From contig JACKQL020000056.1 in the NCBI GenBank assembly GCA_018296165.2, positions 248,001 to 312,000 of the forward strand: 64,000 bases of DNA, in the 5' to 3' direction. Under the pieces are notes generated by a model. It was not told where the DNA came from and did not search any database. It saw only the letters and a program-made list of their open reading frames with translations. This stretch comes from Termitomyces sp. T153. Its lineage: Eukaryota; Basidiomycota; Agaricomycetes; Agaricales; Lyophyllaceae. Positions within the stretch are counted from its first letter, which is position 1. The number at the start of each line of letters is the position of its first letter. Below, piece after piece: positions 12,014 through 22,019 of the stretch. The translations under genes were made by a program, and so were the position numbers.

Positions 12014-13262
12014 TCAGGTTGCCCTCTCACTCTCATAACTGTCGTGAGTTTTCGTTTTCCTCATCTTCATACCCTTTTTCTTACTCTCTGTTTTCTTCTT
12101 AGGCATGAGCTCCATGCCTGATTCCTCATCACTTGTGCCAGGGTCATCGTTAGCGCTGGACTCATCATCATCATTGCTACTCGATTCAGATTCATCGTCA
12201 TCATTGCTACTTGATTTGGATTTGTCGTCATCGCTGTCATCAGGGTCAGGTTCCTCACTGATATCCCTGAAAGCTTTCCCAAGGTACGTGTGTTCCTCGA
12301 ACTGTTCACTAGTTCTCACTAACTTCTTCCCTGGCTTAGACCGACCCTCAGTAGATTTGGTGATCAGTTCTTTCATATCATTTGACATCGGGGTTGCCAA
12401 TTGTCTCTCTCTTGACACGGTGAGTGTCATTTTTCATCTTTGCCAACTGTTTCAATGCTTTTATCTCTTTCTTCAGCTGACATTTGCTCATCCCCTTTGT
12501 ATTGGGGTCAGAATCACTTGCTCCTTCACTTTCCGAGCTGTTTGGGTTCATAGGTGCCTTGGCCTTTTTATTACGGTTTGGTTCGTGAACGTTTTCCTCT
12601 GCCTTAGCGAGTTCGAACCTGACTTGTTGTTCATCAGGGTCCATTTCTCCATCAGAGAGTTGGGTTGCTCCCCATTCTCTGGGATCGGGCCCTTTGCCCT
12701 TATCCCTCATTTCTTTCTGGCTGGTGTCATCAGTTTTCTTAGCAGCTGATGCTTGGCCTTCCAGAATCTCAAGTCCGCATTTGACTCAAGCTGTATTAGC
12801 ATGGGATACCTCAACCGCCCTCCTGGCCTCAGCAATCAGTTGTTCCCTGTCCTCATTGCCGGCTCCATATCGGGGTGAAGCCCCGAGGCTAGCAGATCTC
12901 GCCCTACCACCTCGGGTAGGAGTTTCATACGCGTTGTTCCACTTAGCTGGACTCAACCCATACTTAGTCACAGATGCGACATTGTTGGATTCACTCGACG
13001 TTCTGTCAGCGTCTCCACTCATGTTCCGGTTTTGATACGAGCCCATGTTGGGCAAATCATTTGTATTATGACCAGGGGGTGTACTATAACCCACATCGGT
13101 GTGTACTCTACGTTGTTCAGGGTCGTCGTTCTGATTGACAACCCCTCCCAATTCAGCTAGACCCTCTGGGCCATCACGATCTCGACCCTCTGGGCCTAGC
13201 GCTGCCTGTTGGGCATTGCTATGGGTGACTCTAGCAGTCTGAGTTTTGGTTCTAGTCGCCAT
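12014..13262 (-). pseudogene. Element B Gag N-terminal region
   Basis: Three consecutive minus-strand frames (13262-12786, 12710-12378, 12430-12014) together cover the N-terminal part of Gag, separated by stops or frameshifts. The first begins MATRTKTQTARVTHSNAQQ, a plausible native start. The third carries an acidic Asp/Ser repeat tract (DDDESESSSNDDDE) with a short tandem duplication at about 12155-12235, then a Lys-rich run. This acidic-basic arrangement precedes the capsid domain. No catalytic function is expected. Confidence 0.7.
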
Positions 13263-13798
13263 CGCATGCGCAACGGATAATGACAGGGGTTTTCAGGTTT
13301 TGGGTTTGATTGCCTTTGACAGTGAGGATGATCTCGGGTGCACTCTGAGACGGCCCTGGCGACGAAAGCGGTGTAGTACTGGGTTAGAGTAAAACTGATA
13401 GTTCTGGGGCTTTCTTGAAGACTTAGGCAGCCTACTCCAATTCCACACTGATGTCTTGATGAATGCTTGAAGTTGAAGGGGTTTACTTCCAAAATATTTC
13501 TATTCTGAATGCAGAGGGGTCTCAACAAACTCCAGCCTAAGTGATTCACTCCCTGGGAACCACCAAGCCTTTGCCTATTAATTGCCTGTCCATTTGCTAC
13601 TCTACTTGGGCTATTTATACCTCTTTCTACAGTGCACAGACCACCCCCTACATGTGACTTTTGGTTCCATACTTTCCAGCCCCTTATTCATAACTGTTAT
13701 TCTAATTCCCCCTTTTGGCATGCCTGTTTCAGTGCCACAGGCCAGTTCCTGGTTCCATCATTCCTCCTTTGCATTCTTAGCTTCCATTTGCCCCTAGG

Positions 13799-13915
13799 TT
13801 CTTTGCAAACAAAGGCGCCGTCGCAGGTGTTTTCACCGTCGTCGGCCTAGTTGTCGTAGGGATCATCATAGCGTTTATCATTATCATCATCCGCCGCCGC
13901 TGTGCGTTGTTCTGG
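13799..13915 (+). pseudogene. Captured transmembrane-protein exon fragment
   Basis: The plus-strand frame starting at 13799 reads FFANKGAVAGVFTVVG, then a strongly hydrophobic stretch (LVVVGIIIAFIIIII) and RRR. It looks like a single transmembrane helix with a positive cytoplasmic stop-transfer signal. I recall this kind of segment from Agaricomycete single-pass membrane proteins; that is memory, not a search. A pyrimidine-rich tract and CCCCTAG just upstream (13790-13796) could be a retained splice acceptor. It is antisense to Gag transcription and not connected to any start codon, so it is a gene fragment carried by element B. Confidence 0.55.
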
Positions 13916-13917
13916 GT

Positions 13918-14160
13918 CAACATGGAGAATTCTCCCTGCATAAAGGCGTCGCGCGCAGAACGCGTCTCGAGCACGATGTGTGCGCCGAGAGAATTTGACT
14001 GGGGAGTCCACTCGTTGACAATGTCGGTAATAGGAAGGAGCGCGTATATGGACTGATCGGCCGCGAAGCTTGGACTACAAGTCCTGGCGACAAGAGCAGG
14101 TGAAGCAGAGGTGAAGGAGGCAAAGAGGAAAGTAAGAACAACGATTCCAGATTTCATCAT
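13918..14160 (-). pseudogene. Captured signal-peptide exon with its promoter
   Basis: The minus-strand frame begins MMKSGIVVLTFLFASFTSAS, a classical secretory signal peptide. It continues SFAADQSIYALLPITDIVNEW and LGAHIVLETRSARDAFMQGE, ordinary-looking soluble protein. An AT-rich GATAAATAAC lies about 50 bp before the ATG (about 14198-14207), resembling a TATA region. The frame runs on to 13777, but from about 13917 it is antisense to the transmembrane fragment, so homology probably stops there. I do not recognise the protein. It lies in the same direction as element B genes. Confidence 0.5.
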
Positions 14161-14230
14161 AGCGTTCAGTGTGAAGGTGGCTACGTGGTGGGTTGTTATT
14201 TATCTCTCCCTCCTTTGTATTTCTCCCATT

Positions 14231-14580
14231 CATATTCTTCCCCATTCAGGTTCTTTCCCATTCAGACTCTTCCATTCATCTGTTCCCTCCCATTCATTCC
14301 ATTCATCTTCCTTTGTTCATTTCATATTCTTCCCCATTCAGGTTCTTTCCCATTCAGGTTCTTCCATTCATCTGTTCCCTCCCATTCATTCCATTCATCT
14401 TCCTTTGTTCATTTCATATTCTTCCCCATTCAGGTTCTTTCCCATTCAGGTTCTTCCATTCATCTGTTCCCTCCCATTCATTTCATATTCTTCCATTCAT
14501 CTCCCTTTCCCTTCCCTTCATTCCATTCATTTCATATTCCTCCATTCATCTTCCTTTCCCTTCCCTTCATTCCATTCCAA
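14231..14580. repeat. 92-bp pyrimidine-rich tandem repeat
   Basis: CATATTCTTCCCCATTCAGG recurs with a 92-bp period (14231, 14323, 14415), then a shorter, diverged fourth unit from 14484. Each unit is made of smaller CCATTCATC/CCATTCAGG words, so it arose from a minisatellite. Long open frames through it are repeat artefacts. Confidence 0.9.
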
Positions 14581-14912
14581 TCTGGTTAGTCTTAGATCAG
14601 ATCCAGATCTTGCCAGAATTGATGCCACTCAGGTGCTTTTGCCAGTCCCATGCTTCCCCTCCCATTACAGTGATTGGACTATTATTGAGTGTATAGTCTA
14701 GTATAGTCCTTGTCCTATCCTGTTCTGTCTTTCTTCTGGTGTGTTTAAGGGATAATGTTGCTGGGACTTGTTTTACCAGGAGGCTTACAGTTTTCAGCCT
14801 TAATAAATGTTTGTTTTGACTTCTGGTGTTTAATATGTTCCCAATGGTGTGACAACATCGTATCAGCGGTTTGGTGTGTTGTAGATAGAACTAGTCTTTG
14901 TTGTTGAAAATA

Positions 14913-15140
14913 TGTAACGCCAATGGATGTTATTCCAATGTCGTTACACTTTCTTCTGAGGGGGACTCCGAAGTAACAATTTAAAACTTGTCAAATCTTC
15001 ACTATCTACAGATCAAGTATTTATATACTAAGATAATCAAATTTAAATCTAAAGAAATAAGCAAATGGCTAGAGTAATTAGTAGTGAGTAATAAAGCGCG
15101 CTCGCGTCGGATTGACATGAGCGCCAAAATTCACGCTACA
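14913..15140 (-). repeat. Element B 5' LTR
   Basis: 228 bp and followed by ACCTG (15141-15145), the second copy of the target duplication. It is the CpG-richer partner of the pair. On the minus strand the internal region begins at 14912; I could not identify a clear tRNA primer-binding site there. Confidence 0.95.
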
Positions 15141-15145
15141 ACCTG

Positions 15146-16298
15146 TTCACAACTGGAGCAGGAAGAGCTGCTCATCTAACTCCTGGCAGCCTGGAATGCA
15201 ACAGGAGCCCCCTCTTCCAACATGTCTCTGGCTGCCCCCTCCACTAAGGTAGCTGATATAGTGGAGGTTGCACCTATAGAGTCAGAAGAGGATTTTTAAA
15301 CAGGCAACAGATGACCTGTATGCCTCCATTGCCTAGTGCTAATTGTTTTGCTCCCCTGTCCATAGAATCAAATATATCTGTTGCCATCTCTGATACTATG
15401 TTGAAAACAATAAGCCCCTTGTCAGACATACAAAACCCCCTCCCTCAGCTAAAGTCTCAGCTGGAAATATACCTCCTAACCCATGCCTCTGGATTTCTGC
15501 ATAGGGATGTTGTCTCCCTCATTACTACATTGTTGCTTCTATCTCTTCTGCCAACTCCTTGAAGCTACAGGTGGAAATTGAGACAACAGACACCCAGTAG
15601 ACCCAAAGTGTAGTTGCTCTGCTTGACAGTGGGGCAACAGGCCTCTTCCTTGATACAAACTATGTGCAACAACATTGTCTCACCATTTGCCCCCTCTCTT
15701 GTCCTATCTCCATGTACAATGTTGATGGCAAACTCAATGAAACTGGCTCTATTTGTTCAGTAGTAGACCTGATTCTTTGTTACCAGGACCACTCGAAGCA
15801 AGCCACTTTCATTGCCACTAGTTTGGGAAAGCAAGGCATGGTTCTGGGGTTCACTAGTTATATGAACATCACCCTGAGATTGACTGGACTAAGGGTGAAG
15901 TGAAGATGAGTTGCTGTTCTTACCATTGCATGACTTGTGCTGAAGAAGCTTGCAAAGAGCAAAGAGCAAAGGTTTGTGAGTGTGCTGCCATGCACACCTG
16001 TTATGCTGGGCATCTTATTTATGCTGACCTCAACCTCCTGAATCCCCCCCTTCTGGCATTCCCTCATAAAGAGGCCCTCTATAAGGATGTCTGAGGTGTT
16101 GGGTGTGAACCTCAGGAGGAAGGTGAATGTGAAGAAGAATCTGCCAGTGCTCCAGGCCCTGAGTTTCCAGATGAAACCATTGAAGTAAGTGATAGGATCC
16201 ATGCTATGACCCTCTACACTTCCCACAGTGCCAGAGATCTGGGCCAGTGAGACAACTTCTCAATGTCTGGCTGAGGCATTTGCAGCAAATTCCTGGCT
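15146..16298 (+). pseudogene. Family A protease region (A1, continued)
   Basis: Continues A1 immediately after element B. At about 15575-15900 a retropepsin-like domain is readable: VVALLDSGATGLFLDTNYVQ with D-S-G-A intact, then VVDLILCYQDHSKQATF and MVLGFTSYM, where the motif DILGxxW is expected. A cysteine-rich spacer (CCSYHCMTCAEEACKE) follows at about 15905-15960, and the same spacer occurs in A5. The frame is interrupted by several stops. It ends at the solo LTR at 16304. Confidence 0.8.
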
Positions 16299-16303
16299 CA
16301 AGC

Positions 16304-17300
16304 TGTCAGGTTCCGCTGACGACGGGGGCTCAGTACACTGGCGAGTTCTTACTAGGCGGGCGCGATGTCCTGCGCTTATAACCAGGCGTCCGGAGTTGGA
16401 GCGGAGGTGGGGAAAGCTTGCGAGGGGGTCCCTAGGGAGAGCGGCCTGAGCAAGTCCTGAGTGATTCAGGGGGGTCTAAGACTGAAGGTACTGGTCGTTG
16501 ACCCAGGGCGGGTGTCAGGGCTAGTTGGTGGGCGCACAAAGGGTTTGCAGGTAGGCGGAGGCTTCTCAGTTGATGGGGGCGGGGTCGGAGCTGGACGGGG
16601 GGTTACCGGGGTTGGGTGGGTTCTGGGGCCGAGCGGGTAGCGAGGTCTGGAGTTGTCGTTAAGAATGTTCAGGTTGTGGCGCGTGCGTGGAGTTCATACT
16701 GACGTAGGGAGCAAGGGAACTTCAGAGGAACAAAGGAAATATGTACAGTTGAGACGAGACAGGGACGAGACGAGACTGAGAAAAGATAGATTCGAAACCT
16801 AAAAACAGAAATAGAGACGAGACGAGAGACGAAACATAGAAAACCGGTAAATGTAATATCAAGACTAAAGTTCGAGGAGTTATTCTATGACTTATATACC
16901 GACTACTGGGTGCCTCTGAGGGCGGCGGATATGATGGCGGGGGTCGACGGAGCTGTGCTGGGTCGATGGGTGTTGGGTACAATCCAAGGTCGGGCCGCGG
17001 CAGTATTCCAATGGGATCAGTTGGGGGCGCGGCCACTCCGGGAATGTTGTGACACTCCGGGACAGGTCGGGTAAACTAGGGTAGGGGGTCGGGGACATAT
17101 GACGTGGCCAGGAACGGTGGGGGAAGGTTTCAAGGGGGTGTTGATGGCTATGGAGAGGGAGTTGCCGTCGGGGTTGGCCGGAGAAGCGTCGGAGTTGTCC
17201 AGTGTGGGCGCGAAAGTGTGGGTGGGGTTCAGGGGAGTTAGGCGGGAAATCGGGAGGGGTTGGGAGCAGTGTCTAGGGAGCTAGGGAGTGGGTCGTGACA
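16304..17300 (-). repeat. Family C solo LTR (997 bp) with target duplication
   Basis: TGTCAGGTTCCGCTGAC to GGGTCGTGACA, flanked by CAAGC at 16299-16303 and 17301-17305. No internal region remains, so this is a solo LTR left by recombination. The orientation is minus: it matches the plus-strand LTR at 62650-63597, and a TATATAAG core is read on the minus strand at about 16894-16901. It is rich in CpG, unlike the surrounding A1 sequence, so it is a recent insertion. Confidence 0.92.
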
Positions 17301-17305
17301 CAAGC

Positions 17306-18274
17306 CCTTTTGTAGCACAGTTCCTGATCACCTCCACAGTTTTGAGGACATATTCTCCAAGGCATCATTTGATTCACTTCAAGAGTGCAAGCAGTGGGAT
17401 CATGCAATTGAGCTGATACCTGATGCAGAACCTTCCAGCTGCAAAGTCTATCAACTAGCACCCTATGAGCAGGATGAGCTGGATGGGTTTCTACTGGAGC
17501 TAGATGAATATGACCCTCTAAGTCTCCAATGGCTTCCTCAGTCTTTTCATCAAGGAAAAGGATGGATCTCTTCATCTGGTTCAGGACTATCAAGTCTTGA
17601 ATGCAATGACAGTGAAGAATTGCTATCCCCTACTCCTCATCTATGAACTTATCAAGAACCTTTGAGGTGCATGTTACTTCACCAAGCTGGATGTCTGTTG
17701 GGTCTACAACAATGTGCACTTCAAAGAAGGAGATGAGTGAAAGGCAGCATTACAAATCAATCATGGACTCTTTGAACCTTTGGTGATGTTCTTTGGTCTC
17801 ACCAACAGCCTGGCCACCTTCCAGACTATGATGAATGACATCTTCCATGATCTGATTGTGGAAGGTGTTGTTTGCATGTATCTTGACAATATCCTCATCT
17901 ACACCAAAGCCTTGGAGGAGCATTGCCAGGTCATGTGCATTGTCTTGGAATGCCTCTGCTAACACCAGCTTTATCTGAAGCCTGAGAAGTATGAGTTTGA
18001 GCAGACTAAGGTTGTATACCTAGGCTTGATCATCTCACATGGAAAGGCCAAAATGGACCCTGTTAAAGTGGCAGGTGTAGCAGAGTGGCCTGAGCCAAGG
18101 AACAGAAGGAATTACAGGCATTTCTAGGGTTTGTTAACTTCTACCAGAGGTTCATATAGGATTTCTCCCACCTTTCATGTCCCCTCTTTGACCTCACTGT
18201 CAAGAACACAGCATGACAGTGGGAGTCCTCACAGCAAGCTGCCTTTGGTGCCCTCAAGCAAGCTGAAGCAAGGG
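17306..18274 (+). pseudogene. Family A reverse transcriptase (A1, continued)
   Basis: Resumes A1 after the solo LTR. It has the pre-RT region KPFCSTVPDHLHSFEDIFSK and DAEPSSCKVYQLAPYEQDEL, then RT at 17780-18120 in a decayed state. VMFFGLTNSLATFQTMMNDI and CMYLDNILIYT are readable; the catalytic YxDD box reads YLDN. Downstream AKMDPVKVAGVAEWPEP belongs to the connection to RNase H. Frameshifts near 17530 and 18110. Homology ends at about 18274. Confidence 0.85.
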
Positions 18275-18955
18275 ATGAACAGGACAATTACAGGGGGAGG
18301 ACAGAGGAGGAAACGGCGAACGAAGGGGAAAGTCAGGATGAGCGAGGAAGGATGAGGGCCGGCGCGCACGCGACGCATAGCAGGCACACAAAAGGAGCCA
18401 GAGGGGCCCCATTTCCGCTTTCTTTCTTTCTTTAATTCCTTGCATTTTTCTTTCTTTCACGCGGAACATTCCAACTAGTCTGCTACTACACATCGCCCTA
18501 CCTTACTTGTCCACGCTAGCGAAACTGTCACCAGGAAAGGCCCGGAACAACGCTTACGTACTAATTTATTTTACATTAAAACTACCATACGTAGCTGTAC
18601 AGATTACAGCTCGCCCCTTAGCCCAATCCGTGGCTTGCTGGCGTAATATAGAGATCCATCCATCCACTTCCTCACAACTTCAGATAACATAATAAGCAAG
18701 GAATTACTAAACACCTGCTGAACACCCATAAAATGCCAGGAATGTCTTCATAGATCAACGGGTTCCTTCATCATTGTTATGATCACGAACGTTTTGATTG
18801 GAAGTACTGTCGATGGTGTATTCCGCAGTAAAGAACCTGATTTTTTGTCAAACAACGAGATACTTCTTACCCGTCGAACAGGACGAATATATTTGAGCTG
18901 ATGCATGATATTCAAGCGATCTTAATTATATTTGTCTCAGCTTGGACGTTGACAT
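18275..18955. other. Host intergenic DNA
   Basis: CpG-rich sequence after the A1 breakpoint. It contains a TTTC-rich tract (18418-18460) and one arm of an inverted repeat (18667-18789). I find no gene. The last ~150 bp before 18956 lie downstream of the aldo/keto reductase and presumably hold its 3' end. Confidence 0.5.
18667..18789 (-). repeat. Inverted-repeat arm 1 (about 121 bp)
   Basis: Its reverse complement matches 37921-38041 with only about four substitutions and no gap. It lies downstream of the aldo/keto reductase. The nature of the repeat is unknown. Confidence 0.85.
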
Positions 18956-20411
18956 CTACTTATAATTAGGCCAATTGTCGAAACCAAGGTCAACAGCTGC
19001 AGAAAGAAATACGTCAATAATCTCCGTTTTGAAATACTTATGATGTACTTGCGCCACGGCGGGGTAATGAATCTAAGGATGAATAACAAAGATTGACCTT
19101 AATAATGAGCTCAATCAGAAAATGTAACCAGTTACATACCTCTTCTGCTTCCCAGCAGCGGCAAGACCATCGAGCTCAGCGATGTCAGCAGCCTCGAGTT
19201 TATTCACCGCAGTCAAGGATCCATTCAGGTTGGATGCGATACGAGACGGCGTGACGGACTTCGGTATCACGATGAACCCTTTTGACACTATCAAGTAAAA
19301 CATTAATATGACGAGAGGACGGTAACATGCGAGAGTACCGAGATAGCCAATCAACACGTCCGAAGCCCTCAATGAGTATTTCTGTGCAATATTCAGCACC
19401 GTTCTGTCGGTCAAAAGTGGAGAATTTGTCGATCCAAGAGGAGAGTAAGCTTCCGGAACAATGTTCTTCGATTTGAGATATTTTATGAGCTCATGTTGCG
19501 GGTTGTACACATGGAGCTCGAGCTGGAAGTCATGTTCGTCAACTCCGACCATAATTAGATGATACACTTACCTGATTGACAGCAGGGACTATCTCGGCAG
19601 TGGGAAGAATCTCTTCGAGCTTCGCCTTCGAAAAGTTAGAGACTCCAATCGCCTTCACCTTTCCTATTGAGGATGAATCATTGATAAACTCATCCACTTA
19701 GAGCGGAATCGATCGACATACCCTTCTGGAATACTACCTCGATCTGTTTCCACGTGTCCGACAGCTTCCATGAGTGATCAATGTCCCGTGTGCCGTCAGG
19801 AAGTGTCGGGAAATTGGGATGGTTACCATTTGGATTGAGCGAAACGGGCCAGTGCACGAGGTACACTTCCAATGACGCGGTTTTATCAGTGGTTCCGAAC
19901 CGCCTTCACAATGAACGTTGACCCACAGTCAACATAATCGGTGCCAAGATTCGCGAGCGTTTGATCTAGGCACTCTTCAACACGCGAGTGCCAAGTACTC
20001 CAGAGCTTGCTAGTAATCTGAAGCAAGACCAGAATTGTTAGATGGGACAATCAAGCTACATATGTACCTTTTATCCATACTCACAAAGATCTCCGACCTC
20101 GGCACACCAGAGTCACGTATACCTTCACCCACATCGCGCTCATTCCCATAGCCCCTATACAAGATAAACATGACAGACAATGGAATAGAAAGCCGGAAGG
20201 AAGGAATATTACCAAGCGCAATCAATATGTCTGTATCCTGCATCTCTCAATGCATATGACACTGCAGCCCTTACTTCTTCAGGTTTCGATTGCCAGGTCC
20301 CTGAAAGTTAAACGATAAGGGGGCTTGTTCAACTAGAAAAAAGCACTCACCTAGTCCGAGAGCCGGAACATGACTGCCGTTGCTTAGTTTGATGATGGGT
20401 ACGGCGGTCAT
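18956..20411 (-). CDS. Aldo/keto reductase, 10 exons, intact
   Basis: NAD(P)H-dependent reductase of aldehydes and ketones, a cytosolic (beta/alpha)8-barrel enzyme. Exons on the minus strand: 20411-20351, 20300-20213, 20154-20085, 20017-19927, 19865-19722, 19663-19572, 19522-19339, 19287-19140, 19072-19053, 18996-18956. They sum to 939 nt, giving 312 residues, the usual family length. The N-terminus is MTAVPIIKLSNGSHVPALGL and the C-terminus ends LGFDNWPNYK. The catalytic tetrad is complete: D47 (HIDCAW), Y52, K77 (ITSKLW), H108 (LVHWPV). IPKSVTPSRI is the cofactor-binding signature. All introns are GT-AG except the last, which has the donor GCAAGT (19052) and acceptor CAG; using it restores the W-P-V-D-L-G-F ending. 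The 20-nt exon 9 is unusually small. The physiological substrate cannot be read from the sequence. Confidence 0.93.
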
Positions 20412-20796
20412 GGAACACACTATCGAATCGATGCAGCCCAAGATGCGCTGAATTTAAGGACGACCACGCGGCCCGGCTATCTGAATCCGGACCGTTCGGA
20501 ACCTGGAATCGGTCCGACAGATAGGAGTTTCAGCGGCCACTTCTTCACAAACATTTTTTCCATGTGATGTGCTTACTGCAATTTTGAACGGGATGAAATC
20601 CTCGATGATTATCTGCTTATTCCACGGTTGGAAGCACTCATTATCATCCTCCTACACGCGTGTCAGACTCTGTGAATCGAGTCCAAGATCGTGTGATTGG
20701 TTTGAAGCCTTGCTGACGGATCTAGCAAGATGCAAGCGTCAGAAATAGTTGTTTATACGATGATGCAAAAGAAGTTGGATAAGATTTTCTGTAAAA

Positions 20797-22019
20797 CTAT
20801 CCTAGACCGAGAAACATAGACCATCCTTCGTGGTTGGGATGAGGCTCCAAGCCTTTGAACAGGCATTGAGTCCCAAGAATATCAATGCGACGTGCCTCGG
20901 CGCGAAGTCCACGCATCTTGACCGCAAAACTAGCCGTCTGCTGTCGATTGAGCAGGTTTGCCCATGAATCAAATTCCGAGCGGCTTATATATTGCTGGAA
21001 GTTTTTCCATATTGTCTCAAGGACGTCACCAACAGTCACTCCATGCTCGTTGATGACATAAAAAGGCCAAAAATGTTCCGGGTAAGGATCGTCAGCAAGG
21101 GAGTTGATGTACATGTGAGTGACGAACGGGTACGTGGCTGGTTGAGCTTTATCGGGATCCGAAATGGGGATGATAGAATTCCCAGTCCTTCCAAGATAGC
21201 AGCGACCGGAAGGATAGTAGTGAATGTCCCAATCTAAAGGGGGTTTGTCGAACGTCAAATGTTGCAATAACGGATTAAGCTGGCATTGCCAAGGAAAGGG
21301 CAGGGGAGCACCCTTGGGATGTTCTTTCCATCGCTCAGGTCGCGGAGGCAGCGCTGGGTGCTGCAAACCCCGTATCCATCTTTCTGGATGAAAGTTTCCT
21401 GAATCGTCCTTGAGATCTCGATAGACCTCCTCAACGTTGACATTGGGCGGGAGATGCAATACAGGAGCTAAAAGTCGTTCAGACCTCAGGTTCTGTTGAA
21501 TTGGTATAGCTTACGATGATTTTTCACGTATCCTCCATCACGATGGAGTCTAGGGCAAGCGTAGTAGGCCCATGCTTTCCAGTCTCGCGAAGCAATTTCA
21601 TCTGATCCGACTGCCGTCTCATTGACGGCTGGCTGTGCATTGAGATTACCGACTGTGATCTCTCCTATGCCAAAGATGTTTAGACGTAAGTAGCCCATGA
21701 TGGTAGAACATGTAATACCATTAATCTTGTTAGCCAATCTGCGCAGTAGATCAGCAACTACGCATTTTTTACGTTTGGGCCAATCAGGCACCGACTTGTA
21801 GTCGGCTAGAACCTCTGCAGATTGTGATGTGCTCTCCAAGCCGGGAAAGTCGAAAGGAACCAATCTCCTAGGTTGGTCCACCTCTGGGCTAGCAACCCAA
21901 GGGGTTGACAATTGTTCAATAGATCGATAATATCCAGAATATTGGTTGTAGTGTGCAGACATTGGGAACTCCGATCTTGGTTGTAGTGTGCAGACATGAA
22001 GAACCCCGTCAAGTGTCAT
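20797..22019 (-). CDS. DUF6699-type hypothetical protein, two exons
   Basis: Exon 1 22019-21515 and exon 2 21467-20797, joined by a 47-nt GTAAGC...TTTAG intron, give 1,176 nt, 391 residues in one frame. The C-terminal half carries the pattern I associate with DUF6699 of Agaricomycetes: LNPLLQHLTFDKPPLDWDIH near the middle, then PATYPFVTHMYI and HGVTVGDVLETIW. The function of the domain is unknown. A 21-bp direct repeat near the start (about 21951-21971 and 21994-22014) places two copies of the codons for a CLHTTT/SAHYNQ-like stretch in different frames. The second ATG (MSAHYNQYSG) is therefore an alternative start. A further intron around 21640-21660 cannot be excluded. It is transcribed in the same direction as the aldo/keto reductase, about 390 bp upstream of it. 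Confidence 0.7.

Larger units (their letters stand above)
13263..14912 (-). other. Unusually long non-Gag region between element B 5' LTR and gag
   Basis: About 1,650 bp inside element B that does not continue gag or any pol domain. It contains a transmembrane-exon-like fragment on the plus strand, a signal-peptide exon on the minus strand, a 92-bp tandem repeat and a 300-bp segment ending at the LTR. In that last segment the plus strand has AATAAATG (14801-14808) and CATCGTATCAGCGG (about 14848-14861), which resembles a primer-binding site in the opposite direction. A further nested insertion is therefore possible, but I found no flanking duplication. Confidence 0.5.
5154..15140 (-). mobile_element. 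Element B: nearly complete 9,987-bp Ty3/gypsy retrotransposon
   Basis: Two 228-bp LTRs (5154-5381 and 14913-15140) start TGTAACGCC and end GCTACA on the plus strand. They are flanked by the 5-bp target duplication ACCTG at 5149-5153 and 15141-15145. Genes read on the minus strand in the order gag, protease, RT, RNase H, integrase, chromodomain-like segment and C-terminal extension. A purine-rich tract lies next to the 3' LTR (about 5382-5395). It is larger than usual for gypsy elements, partly because about 1,650 bp separate the 5' LTR from gag. CpG is much better preserved than in A1, so B is a younger insertion. Scattered stops and active-site substitutions make it non-autonomous. Confidence 0.95.
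3571..18274 (+). mobile_element. Family A chromovirus copy A1 (decayed, with two nested insertions)
   Basis: A Ty3/gypsy element in the order 5' LTR (3571-3995), gag (3996-5148), protease (15146-16298) and reverse transcriptase (17306-18274). Element B (5154-15140) splits gag from protease. A family C solo LTR (16304-17300) splits the spacer before RT. Joining across either insertion restores collinearity with copies A4-A6 further right. The copy ends abruptly in early RNase H at about 18274, where CpG-rich host DNA begins, so its 3' half and 3' LTR are lost. Many internal stops; CpG almost absent outside the nested insertions. Confidence 0.85.

Noticed and set aside
12105..12749. Long plus-strand frame rich in serine and leucine (214 codons)
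   Set aside because: It is the antisense shadow of the acidic Asp/Ser tract of element B Gag, which has a clear continuation into capsid and zinc knuckle.
14231..14580. CRISPR-like regular repeat
   Set aside because: The units are contiguous with no unique spacers, and the window is eukaryotic.
14111..14701. Three overlapping plus-strand frames of about 130-196 codons rich in His, Ser, Phe and Pro
   Set aside because: All three frames are open because of the 92-bp pyrimidine repeat lacking stops; no frame is preferred.
14600..14912. LTR of another element on the plus strand (AATAAATG, then CATCGTATCAGCGG resembling a primer-binding site)
   Set aside because: I could not find a matching LTR start, a second copy or a target duplication, so I left it only as a possibility in the feature list.
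19115..19567. Aldo/keto reductase exon read through as one 150-codon protein
   Set aside because: The frame runs through an intron (19338-19288); splicing restores the conserved IGYLVSKGFIVIPKS segment and the complete 312-residue enzyme.
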